A stretch of DNA of 64,000 nucleotides, taken from positions 6,131,695 through 6,195,694 of the forward strand of contig OY755190.1 in the NCBI GenBank assembly GCA_963576735.1, read 5' to 3'. Positions 35,801 through 50,800 of this stretch are shown here, one piece after another. Numbering within the stretch: the first letter of the stretch is position 1; every line of letters begins with the position of its first letter. Under the pieces are notes generated by a model. It was given only the letters and a program-made list of their open reading frames with translations. It was not told where the DNA came from and made no database searches. The position numbers and the translations under genes were made by a program. This DNA comes from Bedellia somnulentella. Taxonomy: Eukaryota > Arthropoda > Insecta > Lepidoptera > Bedelliidae.

Positions 35801-38800
35801 GGTTTGACTACTGAACATTTAAGTCTGTTTGGGAAAGTACCTTCTTCAAGGCCTATATTAATAATATAGCTTAGAGGGCCAGCAAATAGCTTTGCACACC
35901 TTTTAATGATATTAGTCGGGATTTCATCGTACCCTGTAGCAGATGTATTTTTAAGCCTTTTTATTATTTTAAAAATATCATTCTCGTCTGTTGGAGTCAG
36001 AAAAATTGAATTAGAATTAAAGGGAATGTCAAATTTACTATTATTATGATTATCATTTGTCTTATAAGCTAGGTTAATATAATAGTCATTAAAGGCGTTT
36101 GCCATGTCTGTTGGATTTGAAATTAATTTATTGTCAAGATGTATTTTATCAATGTCACGTTGATTCAAATTTTGTTCAAAATTTGATTTGACTATGTCCC
36201 ATGACCTTTTGCCTAAGTTCTTAGACTTACGTAGGTGTTTTGCATTGCTTATACGGTGGGACATTCCGATAATTTTTTTCAACGTCATTGCATATTTTTT
36301 ATATTCGCATTTATTTTGCTTCTTGTTTGACGGTTCAAAGATGTATTTAAGATGCAATTGTCTTTTACGAGTACAACTTCGCTTTATCCCTTTGGAGAGC
36401 CATTTATTTTTAATCGGTTTTTTTGTTAGTTTTATTGTTTTAAATGGAAAACATAGACCAAAAAACATAGTCACAAGATCATGAAATTCGTTAAAAGATT
36501 GATTTAAAGTTTCCTTTTCTAGGACGTTATTAAAACTTAGAGATGCCATGCACTGAACGAACTTTTCTATATTTTCCTCTGAGAAATCTCTTATCTTTTT
36601 AAATATAACGGAATGTTTTCGTATATATGTTTCTTTTAATGCAATATCGAAAGTAGCGCTTTGTCCAGTTTCGTGATCAGAAAGAGATAACAAGTGTAAA
36701 CATGAAACGGCTGATTCTATATTGCTAGCAATTAAGTCGATCCAGGCTTTTTTTTTTTTTTTTTTTCTAGTTCTAGTCTAGTCTAGTAGGTATTCACACA
36801 TTTGAGAAAAATCGGCGTACAGTAACGCCTCCCAGTCCTGACTGCCCAAAGGAAGACATTACATTTCATTTCAATATCATCAAAGACCATCTAAATTATA
36901 TTGAATAAGCGTCGCTTAAATTCTAGGGATATATTAGTCATGGGAATTTCTTCGGAACGCGTATATTTTATCATCAACATTTGAAGATCAAATACTTATG
37001 AAAATGAAATATAGTACTACGTTTTGCTTACAACTTTCATAGGCGAGTCTGAACTTTCAGTGTTACTAATACTCGCAAGTTTTATTCTGTTACAGCTGTC
37101 AGAGAGCGACCATTTACTTCTTTCCACAACACTTTGAGTAAAGAATCTTCCTAGCCGTTGGAAGACCTTTATTTATAAATGCTATTTGAATTCTATGGCA
37201 CGACTCGTCTGCTTTCAAACGACATGTGAGATTTGAAAATATAAACAATTCGCCGCCTTCTTCTCTGATATGATATCAAGCGCCATCAACTTATTCTGCG
37301 ATGAAAAATGAAGTCGTCGCTTATTTATAGCTGTAGAAGAAAAGTAAGAAAAGCAGTCAAAATGTTAAACCAAGGTGAGTTGCACATTTTTTTTTGCATA
37401 CACTGCAGATTGGTTTAGGAAACCTTTACGAGATTGTTAAGGCAAATCTTTGCGTGTGGAAAAGATAGTTTCACACTGGCGGCTGCATAACCTACCCGTT
37501 GCTCAGAAGCACGCCCCGGATTAGAATGTCGCTGGCCAAATGATACATAAATTTTAAGTAGCTTGTACGTGTGCGAATGAAAGGTCAGTTAACAGACGAA
37601 TCAGAATTCATTATTTTCAAAGGAAGTGGTTGAGAACCCGTTTTTTTATTAAAAACACCTGATGAGGATTCATCCGAAGAAACGGCACTGTCAGACTAGC
37701 TCTCTTCATCAATCCATCTTTCATCAAAATTCCCAATTATAAATTTCTCAACCAAAATGATGGTGCACCTATCTAAAAGCCACCCGGGGCCGGGTCGATG
37801 GCGCGGGGCGCGGGGGCAACGCTCGCACCTTTTGTTTAGCCCCCTCTCGTTCATTTACTCGCCTCTGGAATACTCGATGCTCCAAATGTTGAACACTTCA
37901 GTCGCTGAATGCTGCGACATATTTTCTGTGAGGCCGGATTTCTGGTAATAATTGTTGTTAGGAGAGCTACATACGTATCTGAAAATACTTTCTTTTCAGA
38001 GCAATAGGTTTATCTTTTATGTTATTTATGTAAAACAACCTTGGAGGTGAGAGCTGATAAAAAAGGTTGTCAGTAATTAAGTGAGCCAACTTTTTAGTAG
38101 TCTATGCTGAAGTTTTAGTCTTTCTAAACGGCTCTAGTCTCTAGCTAATATGTAAAACATAACATAACCATAAACATAAACGTTCACGCCGAATATCCCT
38201 GAAGGGGTTGGCAGAGGTACTAATACTAAACCGTGATAGCCCAGTGGGTAGAACACTCGGTTATCGTGCAAACGACTAGTGTTCAAATCCTGGGTCGGGC
38301 CTACACCAATTTGTCTTTTCTAAAGACATATGTGTGGTTAATTTATCATGGTTGTTAACGGTGAGGGTAAACATCGTGAGGAAACCCACATGGCTGAGTT
38401 GTACTTAGTCATGTGACAGTGTATTCGTACAAAACGGCGATAGGCCTGCCCCCTATCACGTGAGTACACTGTCCATGCAAAACGTGGGTACTCTGAACAC
38501 CAGGTGACAAAGTCACGTGATGTTCAGAAGTATTAGTATTAATATGTAAAACCAGTTTATTATAACGTTACAAATTGAAATTTGATGATCAACACTCCTT
38601 GGGTTCAATAATAAAGCGTCTGAGGTTCATTCAAAGCTTTTAAATTTTATAAACATAAAATATGTAAGTAATTACGTATTAACCTAAAACAGAAGGACCC
38701 TTATCCAGATATTGCGTAAATCGGTTAGGATTCTTCTATATTACCTTATAGTGTCGGCTTAGAATAGCACTACCCCATTTCTTCCGGCGGGTGAACATAA

Positions 38801-41800
38801 AAGGCGACTAACAGTTTTGGGGCTTTTTAAGGGATTTTTGAGCGATGTGGTTGGAGACCCATCACCAACAACCTTTATTTTACCATATTTTCCCCACGCA
38901 ACTTCCAAAAGTGGCTGAGAAATTTCTTTATTCCTTAGGTCTGGCAACCCCATCTAGGGTTTTATAGCCGTGAGTATATGTATGTATGTATTTAGAAGTT
39001 AGAATTAGACGGCGTACACTTACACTAGCGTATCATGAACTTTTTATATTTATTTACTTCTCAATTCTAACAGCAGGATACAGAAATTAATAAGCAAGTC
39101 TTGGTACTACGGAGCTTATTAAAACTTCTTCGTGTAAAGTTTAATGCACCCGCTTTAAAGTTTTCACTGGTTGGCGGTGACCCATATTTTACTGAAAGTG
39201 ACAGCCTTGTTTACCAGAAATGCGGTTTTTCAACATCATTGAATTTATATTTTTCTTTATGACTTATTTTATTCCTATTTAGTTGTAAAGTTTATTTTCA
39301 TATGGGTATATAGGCGAAGAATAAAAGAGAATGTATGAAATGATTGATTGATGTAAACTAAGCTCGGGCGGTTTGCCAGGATCGTACAAAGTAACGATCG
39401 ATAGTTTCTGCCTACCCCAATGGGAACTAACCGCGTGACTATATCTATGTATATATATGCCGTTTAAAATATATCTATTTCAGATAAAGGACTAAAAACT
39501 ACTTGTTAAGTAAACTTGAAAATAGTAATCGGGAAATTGAACGACACCGTTTTTTCTAATGAATGAGTAATTTAATTTCATGAACTTCTCCTTAGCATGA
39601 TACGCCTGATAGGCTTGCCGGCTATCACGTGAGTAAACTGTCTAAGCAAAACGTGGGCAGTCTGAACACCAGGTGACAATGCCACGTGATGTTCAGAAAT
39701 ATAAGTACCTCTATCAACCTCTTCGGGGATATACGGCGTGAACGATTGTGTTTCAGTTCTCCTTACCAAAAAAAAACTGAAAAGTTTCGGTGTTTTTTTA
39801 AAGAATAGTTCTTAGGAAGAAGGCATATCTTAAACAATATATTTAAATTCAAATTATAAAATTAAGACATTTGTTGTTCCAATGAGTTATAACTACAGAA
39901 CAGGTACTGCACTTATACTTGTACAAAAAATATATATTAACATTCATTACATTAATGTTAAACTACCGATTGTGTGTTTTTATCATACTTCATTTTTATT
40001 CAGCCGATTTCATCACGGCAATGTACAAAAATCAGGTTTGCAAAAAGAACAATGATCTTGCAAAAACGAAACGCAACTGACAGCTCATGCTTGTGTGCGT
40101 TGACATCTGTCATCGTGTGTCGCGCGCTACCACAAAGGAGAGCGCAAGCGAAGAGGCCAGTGTGAGGCTCCGCCCTCTATTCACACGCCAGGTGACGATT
40201 GGCTGAAGAGGCTACACCCACTGTCGAGCTTTGGCCATGTGACTGCTTTAGTACTAATTGTGTTACTTGGAGTTTTCGGCGCTGAATGCGGTACAAAAAC
40301 AACTGTAATGTATTTCTCGGAAGAGAAAACGATAAAAAAGAATGCTGCCCGTTTCTTTGGCATTTAACATATACAACAGTAGATATATATAAGCAAATAA
40401 AATTTTCACGAAATTATAAACCGAAAAATCTTCTGCTACTGTTTTACCAGTAAAGATCATATTCCTAATTTTGTATTGTTCTTTTACATAGTTAAATTTT
40501 ATCTATATATAGTTATAGATACTTTTGTTCAATGTAATTATCTGTAAAATAACCGTAAAAATGAATTCGAAATTATATTTTCAAATTCAACGTTAGCAGA
40601 TACTGTTTCTTAACAAATACGAAGGGCATGCCAAAAGAAACTAGATACTCAAAAATTATAAAATTTATTCTTTATTACAAGTATCGATCTTTTCAAAGTA
40701 TTCACCATGAGCACGGATACACTTTTCCATACGTCTGAACCAATTGGAAAATACCTGTGACCACTCTTCTTTAGATACCTCAGAAATCTCGAAATTATAG
40801 GCAACCAGCGCATCTTCTTTGCTTTCAAACCTCTTCCCCTTTAGATTTCTTTGATTTTTGGAAACAAGTTAAAATCACAAGGCGCTAGCTCGGGGAATAT
40901 GGCGGGTGAGGGAGAATTGACACATTTTTCGAGTTGAAAAGTTTAGTGTTCTGGCAGACGTGTGCGGCGCAGCATTGTCGTGGTGCCAGAGAAGGTGCCG
41001 GATTTCCGACTTCGGTCGCTTATCACACCAAGCTGATATTACCGTTGGAGCACAAACTGTCACATACCATTCGGAGTTCACCGTTCTTTCATTCTCTAGC
41101 ACAACAGTAGCAATATGACCCGTTTTGCAGAAAAACGAGGCGACCATTTGTTTCTGTGTGCTTCGTGCACGGCGACATTTCGTTGGAGTTGGCTTGTCTT
41201 CAAAGCACCATACAGTCGACTGTCGCTTTGATTCGGGATCATAGTTATATAGCCATGTTTCATCACCAGTCAGTATATCATTTACGTTTTTTTTCTCGCC
41301 TCCGTTTAATTTATCTATCATGAATAGGCACCAATCCACCCGACGGTCTTTCTGCTCATCGGTAAGTTTGTGCGGCACCCATCTCGAACAACGTTTACGG
41401 AGAGAAAGGTGGTCGTGAATGATGGTTTGCATTGCTGCTGATCCAATTCCTAGTTCTCGCTCTAGCTCTACATATGTAATTCGTCGGTTTTCGCGAATAA
41501 GTTTTTCGACTGCACGAACGTTTTCTTGCGTGACCCCGGTTGGCGGCCGTCCTATCTTCGCTTCATCTTCGAGACATCCCCGTCCTCTTTTAAATTCAGC
41601 AAACCAATTGAATACTGTTGCTCGGCAACAAACAGACTCACCAAAAGTAGGAGCCAAAAGTTCAAAACATTCTTGAGGCTTTAAACCTTTTTTAAAGTCA
41701 TAATAAATCATAGCGCGAAAATCACGTCGACTGAGCTCCATTGTTGCAAGTGAATTCCTGCCAGATTCTCGGAAAAATGATGCTCATTCAAATATAAAAT

Positions 41801-44800
41801 AAATAAACGAAGTGTGTACTATATTCAAATATGTCAATAAAAAACCAGCCTATAAGATGGTGTATAGCTTGCCAGTGTCAATTAAATGAGAAAAGAGTAT
41901 CTAACTTCTATTGGCATGCCCCTCGTCGAAAATAAACCAAAATCGTTTCTGACAAGGTAATATACCTCGTAGATTCAACGGCTTGCCCAGAATGTAAAGC
42001 CAGGCAGGTTTCTTAGGTTATTTGATAAGTTATGTAAGTAAGTAAAATTATTATTTTTAAAATTTCAATTGGTGCATGGATCAAAATTTCAAGTTAAGTT
42101 CAATCAGCAAATGATTATAGATAAAAGAGTACTGCTCCTTCATTGATTGTATGAAAGGGTGGTAAGAAAGGCTTAGGCACATAAAGAGAATGGATGAAAG
42201 TAAATGGTGAAAGAGGTATATACAATACAGCCAATGTGTTTGATAATGTCAGTACAAGACGACTACGGTGAACATATTAAGATCAAATAGACAATGTGCT
42301 GTAGAAGCCAGAAAGGTAGACAGAGCGAAGAATCTGATTGTATGAGAAGATTGATGAATGTAAACGAAGTTAGAGAGGTTCACCAGGTTCATACGAAGCG
42401 GCCATCGATAGTCTCTACTGATCCCAATGGGAATTAATGATGGACATAACACATATTATTCATCATCATCATCATCATCATCAGCCCACACTCGTCCACT
42501 GCTGGACATAGGCATCTCCCATGGCGCGCCACCTCTTCCTATCCTCGGCCAGCCTCATCCAACCACTCCCGGCCACCTGCTTTAGGTCGTCGGTCCAGCG
42601 GGCTGGAGGGCGCCCCACACTGCGTCTGCCATATACACACATATTAATAAACAGATTATATTGTGAATAAGAGTAAGATCACTTTTTTTAATAACTAGAA
42701 TTCCGAGAGATTAAAAAATTACAAAACTTTTCGGCGAGTCAGATAATACAATATTATTTATTTTAGCCGACACTACACAGCAACACAGTCTATTTGCTAT
42801 GTAGTGTCGGCTTAGAATAACACTACCCCATTTCTGCCGGTGGGTGTTAGTAAGAGGCGACTAACGGTATTGGGGCTTTTAAGGGATTATTAGGCGATGC
42901 GGTTGGAGACCCATCACCAACATCCTTTATTTTGCCATCTTTTCCCCACTCAACTTTCCAAAAGAGGCTGAGGAACTTCTAGTTCCTTAGCTCTGGCTAC
43001 CCCTTCTAGGGATTTATAGCCGTGAGTATATGTATGTATGTATGTATGTATTTATTTTATTTGTTTTTAAAAGTATTCCCCATTACATTTGATGCATTTT
43101 GCATTCGTTCGAAACAATTATTATAATAGTAATTCTAGTTTGAAGTGGACATAGTCAAAACATCCGATTTGCAAGCGTCGACTTCTGAGCTTTGAAACCG
43201 ATGACCACGTAACATATTTTTGTTTCTTGGGAATTACAGTATTTTTACATACATACATACGTATATTCACGGTTATAAATCCCTAGATGGGGTAGCCAGA
43301 GCTAAGGAATTAGAAATTCCTCAGCCACTTTTGGAAAGTTAAGTGTACAGTATTTTTCTTATGTTTATAACACTTACTTTTATATTAACTTTTTAAAAAA
43401 AATATGTGTGTATTTTTATTTGTAACAGTATTTACGGCTGGACTAAGTAGATCATTATTATTTGTCGTTTATAATAGGTGCTTGTTGTAAAGCTAGGAAT
43501 TAATATTATAGTATTACTGAAATTATGATCAAATTTCGATCACTGGGCAAACTCCGGAATCTGATTCTTCACTCCTATTAAATTTAAATTCTGTTCTGAT
43601 TGATATAACGACGACGTAGATAAATGTTGCTTACCAAAAACATTCTGCAGCTTAAATGGTATCTTTTCAAATGCAATAAAAAATAAGTGTTCGATAACTT
43701 TTTATGTTTTACTAAGAAGAGGTTAAAAAAATAAAAAGCTATTGATTTAGAAATTAAACAACATTTAATATTTGACTATTATAAATGTTAAAGTTATATT
43801 TTTAAGGAATCATACATTGAATAACAATTTATCCGAAAATTTATATGATTTGTTGCTTCGGAGGACACCTTAAGCCGTCATTGGTCTTTGCTACTATCAC
43901 GCTAGTAGTCATTGATCTACCAATCCGCACTTGGCCAACGTGGTATACTATGCCCAAACCAACTTTCCCAGTGTACACAGCTCGAGTCACTCGGTGGGAC
44001 ATAGTATAATAATAATATGCTTTATTTATTAGATAAAGTCTAATACATGCGAGAGACCACGATATATACATATTATATTAAAAATATTATAGTATTGGTT
44101 CGTACAGAGGCTATTAGTTTACACATTTTTTAAGATCTTTAGCACCTATAATAGACCTAGATCTGTGCAAAATGAAAATTGCCAGTATAAAGGACATATT
44201 TGAGCCGTGATGATGACGAGCAGACTCCGGGCGAGCACCCACGATCGAGCAAGCGCAAACTTTGTGGATAGAATATTTACTCAGCTATTTTTGAAACAAA
44301 GTTTAAACGGAAACTGATGATTTGCGCGAACGAGACTTTTACTTAGCTTTAGACTGTTGGTGCCACGATAAGAAAACTGAATATTCGCAACTTTGGGTAT
44401 GATTTGCCGGGATTTGGTTGTATTTGGTTGTTGGGAGCCGAGTTTTCTCGATTTTCTATCTGAAGGCTTATTAAAATGTGCGCAATCTATTCTACTAGTG
44501 TGAAAATGAAAGATTTGTTTATGTTGATTGATTGAGCAATGATTAGGCTTCGTAACCGAGTTACTTATTTCGAAGTTTTATATTTCTAGTATATGCACGT
44601 TAAGCCGTCGTCGGTTCTGGCTACTATCACGGTAGTAGTCGTAAGTTTCTCAACGCGCACTTGGCCAGCGAGGTGGACAATGGGCAAATCACTCAATTTA
44701 GGGTGGGCTCGAGCGCCTTCGTGGGGATATATACCCAAGTAACACGAAAAGCCCTCTAACTATCTTTTTCTATACCTATGCAGAGCTTAAAGCCCGTAAA

Positions 44801-47800
44801 AGCTCGTATATAAGTTTGCCACACGTCTTAAGGCTTTATATCGGCACTCCAAAATAATTCTAACGCTCTAAAGCCGCATAGCGGTCAGATATTGGAATAA
44901 TTCAATCCAGTTTTGCGGCTCTTAGTGGATTCAAGTGCCATTGGCCGTATAGTGGCATTGATCTGTCGTAATATCATGCCAAAAGCCGCGTAAACTCATG
45001 AAGATATACATAATAAATGTCTAAAGCCGTACATTAGCACGACAGGATGCCAATTTACGGCAAGCATTTCAAAGGTCAACTGTGTGTTGTTTGAACGGCT
45101 AACAGCAAATCAACCAGATATACTTGGCTTATTTTAAGGCCTCAAGCCGTATTTGCATCCATTTTGATGCATTTGTCAACCATTAGGCAGCCATGAGAAG
45201 GAAAATATTTGAGGTTATCTTATTATTTCTAAAAAAAGGAGAAAAGTGCGAGTTGAATTCGCGTGAAGAGGGTTCCGTACGATGTTACCTATCATGTTTT
45301 TTTAAATCTGACTTAAATTTGTTTGTGCTAACTAAAAAAAGTATGAATGGTCCCTGATTGGAGAGGGATATTACTAAATATAAAGTTTCCATTAAGAAAA
45401 GAAAATAAAAGTTTAAACAGAAAAATAGTATGAACAAAAGAATTCAACAACATATAAATCATATATATTTTTTAATACCTTTATAATATTCACATATCAC
45501 ATATTATTTGGAAAGCGAGGGTTTTTTTTCAACTTCAAGGATCTCCAAATTGTAATAATGGTGGCACCATTTCGTTAATATTTTATTATGCATAAAGATC
45601 AACATTCTAATCTATTTCCTCTAAGAGAAATAATCCTTTGTGTTAAGCTGGCACTTAAATTTAAACTCTTCAAATAACTATAACTACTAATAATAAGCCA
45701 ACAAAACTCAAATTATGCTCGGAATGTACAATTATTTTATCATTTCACACATTTTTCCTCAAAAACTACAATAAATCGAAGGCGCGTGAAAATTTTCAAT
45801 GGAAACTATACAGACATTCACAGTAAAATTCAAAGCGCAGTAATTTAAGCACAGAATTATAGTTAAACTTATACTAACACTTTATAATTTATGTTTTTAT
45901 AAAATAAATATGGTTGTCAAGTCACTTCACTCTCACTGCCATCGTCGTTCATCCATTGACATAAATGTATCACGTTTAATTGATAATATCACCTTTGCCG
46001 TGGTGTTAGAGATAATTTTGCAATGACACTGTAAAAATAGTTTCATGCCGCTGGCCGTATATTTGACAGATACAATGCTATTGGCCCTTTGAATGACCAT
46101 TATGAGTCTTTTCTAATGCCGTTGGCCCGTATTTTGACAACAGCAGTGCTTTTTTGCGGCCTTTGGCATGTTGTGTGAAGCAAAAAATGCTCTTTTACGG
46201 CCATTCGCCTTTTCATTGTCCAATATAATGCTTTTTTACGGCCGTTAGCCGTAATTAACTCATGCAAATGCCAATGTACGTTCTAAAGCCGTAAAATTTG
46301 TGCCCAAATAAGCCGTATAGTAGCCGTATAGCCGTATATATGCCTTTTACACAACCAGTTCAAAATGCTTAAAGGATACAGCAATGCCTTGATTTGCCTG
46401 ATATGCGGCTTCGACGTGTTTCTTGGGTATGGGCAGTGAGGAATATTTGGATAACTAGTTGTAGAATACAGTAAGAGAAAATACCACAGATTCTGCATTT
46501 TGAAGATGTATCATTTTAAGTAAAATTAAATTGTCACACGCGCGCCAAAACGCGGTCAACCACTGCTGGTAAAATATAATCTTATTTCTCTTTTGATTGC
46601 TGTTACCGTTTTGGTTCATGAGAAGCGGAAACTAATAGAATAATAGCATGAATTCATTTCAAAATGTTGTCATACTTTCTGAGAAGTTCTTAAAGATTCG
46701 AAAATCGTTTAATATTTATCTGCTTTTTTTTTAAAATTCGAATCGTAACATCATTTCAACACTCAAAAAGTAAACAAAACCGTTAGGCTCCGCTAATAAC
46801 GGTAACATCATCCAACACACATTTCATAACAATCCTACTAGCAATAAAAAAACCAAACGCAACAGTAAAAATATGTAATATCAAATCAAGCGCAGCCGGC
46901 TCGCGTGAAACTCTCGCTCGATCGCGCCCGAATACGAATACCATATTCAAATTACCGAATCTGTCTATCAATGCGCGAACAAAACGCAATCCGCCATTGT
47001 TAAATTAGATCTATTACAAATGGCCGCCATTGTTCGGAGGCGCTGCGATCGCGCATCTGCCGGTCGAGCGCGGTTGTATGAATCGGAATTGGATTACATC
47101 TGTAGTCGGCGATCATAGTTAGAGATAATGCGGGTGAACTAATGAGTTATTTAGCAGAAATAATTTAGATTGCACTTTTGGAAGTTAAGAGGGGAAAAGA
47201 TGGGTAAATAAAGGTTCTTGGTGATGGGTCTCCAACCGCATCACCCAAAAATCCATTAAAAGCTTCAATACCCTTCGTCGCCTAGTCGTCTAGTCGCCTC
47301 TTACGTACACCCACGGGAAGAAACAGGGTAACAGCCGTATCATTCTTCAAACTTGTCCCAAGAAATATTTGATTGGAAAACTGTGTCCTATCATTTTGGG
47401 AACATCTTTGAGAGTTAATGTTATAATAGTAGTTAAATAAGATATTTATAATTCTCCCACTTGGGTCGCACCGCATAGATATACTAACAGCATATTACTT
47501 GTGATAAAGATTCACGGAACAACATGTGAAGAGGCAGGAAGTATTATTAAACAAAATACAAGTTATTGCTTGCGACAACAACACTTTTAAACTTAACCTA
47601 GACATACATTTGTGGTGACATCTTTTTGGCCATATATTACTTTTATTGTACACTTAAATCACAGCTCACTCTTTATGAAATAGCTTGATGATGTATAGTC
47701 AGTAGCGTTCCTGAACATAGTATCCTTCTGAGAGTAAAACAATTTTCGTGGACCTCTTTATTTTAGAGAGAGAGAACATTAGTATAGGTAACGAATTTAT

Positions 47801-50800
47801 TTTTGCTTGTGTTTTTGGTTTTATTGAATTGAAACATGAATATTTGAACAACTTGAGAAACCTAGATTATATGCGGGGTATACTGATTGGTAGCAGATTC
47901 AAACGGGAATAACTTTACCCACTAACTACTATTAAGAGCTTATTCTGAATGAAGACGTCTGAGAGCCACAAAATCTGAATTCAGACTAGTGGAATAACGT
48001 TCAGAACGCTAGGCTTCTGAAAAGTAGACAAAGTGTAGTGGAATAACAAGCGTCTGCGGCAGTAACTTCGAAGGACGTCTGAATTCAGAAACGACAAAGT
48101 GTAATTGAATAAGCTCTTTATTCTTAACTATTGTGCGACCTGGCCCGGCTTCGCGTGGTTAAACGGCAGTAAGCATTTTGATTATCTATTTTTACCCTAT
48201 TATAAAAAGGAAAGTTTCATTTGTGTATGTTTGTCGGTAATCAATCCTACAATTAAAACTGCAGTTATCTACAACCTTCAATAGTAAAAGTTTTTCATTC
48301 ACACAATATTACATAAGGTGAACTGTGTCGAAAAAATTTGGATATTAGAAATATAGCGCTATCCGTGCGAAGCTAGTAGCATTTACAATTTTTCTTCTAT
48401 TTATTTATTTTGTTTTATTATGATATCCAACAGCACATTTCAAAAACTTAAAAAACAATGTTACATAAAGAACTACAAAATTTCTTAGCAAATGACAGGA
48501 CACCACTTAAGCATCTACAAGTATTTATTATGATAGTTATGCGTTATAATTAGGCTTTGTGAATCTAAAATAATTTTGTAAATCGTCGAACTCCCTTGAT
48601 TAGCACGTTCAAGTGAACCTCTGCAGTATTACAATATTAGTATAGATTCCGTTAGTCATATCGAATGTAGCCTAATTTATAGTTTCATCATAAAACTTTA
48701 GCATTATCATTCTTTGGAATAATAAATATATTCACTCCATCAGTTCCCATTGGGGTAGGCAGAGACTATCGATCGCAACTTTGTACGATTCCGCAAACCT
48801 CTCTTTATTAGCATGCATCATTTTTTTCAAACAAGCTCTACAATTTGGAATAATATGTTTTCAGCATATAAGCGAATTGACTAATCGGACTCCTAATAGC
48901 GCTGTGTAGTGCCTGTCGGTTTTTTTAATAAGAGTCTTAAGCTAGATTGAGTCGTTATACATACTTAAAAAAAAACCCAACCTAGTTTCAAAAGTAGCTA
49001 AGAAGTTTCAAAATTCTGAGGTTTTTAAGTTTTTCAGCTGTGAGTATATGTATGTTTGTACGCATAATAGTCCAGTAGAAACAATATAAAAAATATAAAC
49101 ATTAAATTACCTTAAAAAAAAATAAGCTATCTAACCTATTTTGTACTAATGTCACAATATCCCGTTCTTATTTAGTACTAGCCTTTTGCCCGCGACTTCG
49201 TCCGCGTGGACTACATTTTTTGCATCCGCTTTACATCCAAAACACCTAAACACTATCACAACTTCTGTTTTTTTTATATTTATATTCCCGCGGGCGTTGT
49301 AAAGAATATAAAGGACATTGAGGCTTTTTAAGTGATTGTTGGGCGATGCAGTTGGTAACCCATCACTAACAACCCTTATTTAACTATCTTTTCCCTAATC
49401 TATTTCCAAAAGTGGATGAAGAATTACTATCTCTGAAGCTATGGCTACCCTTTTATGAGATTTATGCCCGTTAATATATACTCATAAAAAACATAATATA
49501 TCTATGAGAATATTAGTTAAAAATAGTTAAAAAAACAAAAGCTATAAACATATTCTCAAACCTACCAAATGAATACGCAAAATTCATACAATATACTTTC
49601 AATTATCTTTATTCATACATATTCGCATAGTTGAATGTGAAAAAGAAGGATTAGTGCATCCTATTATTCTAACCTAACACAAAAGCAAAAAAAATATGCA
49701 AAAAGACTTTGACCACCCGGGATTCGAACCTGAGTTTGCAGTCTGAGCCACGCAGACATTTGTGTAAGTCTCAAATTTGTGATATCCTATATATCTAGTA
49801 GTCATACTATTGACAAACAATTAAATGGACAATTATTTTGATGAAAATGGATGAAACCCTTATTTTCTCCAAAAAGTCTATTAATTAAGAGTCCGATAAA
49901 GTCGGTCGATGAAAAAATTAATCGTGTAAATATGGGGAACCATATAAAAGTTATGTTTTTTTATGCTCCTGTGGGAACCCTTGCGAAATCCGGGATAAAT
50001 TATATCCTATATGTTGGCTAGGTGTATAACCTACATTCATGCCAAATTTGATCAAGATCGGTCCGGTAGAATTAACGTGATGAACGGGCATACAGACAGA
50101 CAGACAGACATTTTTTTCAAAAATAGCAAATTTGGCTTCAGTATCGAAAATAAAACATATTCCACCGGTTTTTATTTTTTTTTCTTCAATGTATAGTTTT
50201 GACCTCGTAACTTATTATACAGTCTTATTATAGTATAGATAGATAAATAGATTTCTTACATAGTCTGAACTTAAGGTAGCAAAATTAATATAAAGTGAGA
50301 TGTCATTAAAAGCTTTTATTTAACTTGCAATGTATGTTTGTGTGTTCGGGTGAAATCTTTGAACTCAATTTTGAAGTAGATATATTCTACCGTTTGTGCT
50401 GAAATTTTGTAGACGCATTTTGTTTGGATGACAATATATGATAAGATATGTGACGTCATTCTAAATTCAATATGGCGGATCATACAAGATGTCAGAACAG
50501 TTATATTTAATCCACTTATACAATATGGGTATCAAATGAAAGGGCTTGTTAAGAGTGACTAGAAAAAGAATATGACGTCATTCTGAATCCAATATGGCGG
50601 ACCATGCAAGATGGCGGAATAGTTACCTTTAGTCTACTTCTACAATATGGGTATCAAATGAAAGGGCTTGTTAAGAGTGACTAGAAAAAGAATATGACGT
50701 CATTCTGAATCCAATATGGCGGACCATGCAGGATGGCGGAATAGTTACCTTTAGTCTACTTCTACAATATGGGTATTAAATGAGAGGGCATTTTGAGAGT

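Noticed and set aside
42475..42483. ATC repeat as a simple microsatellite
   Set aside because: It is the 3' tail of an RTE LINE whose coding end directly precedes it on the - strand.
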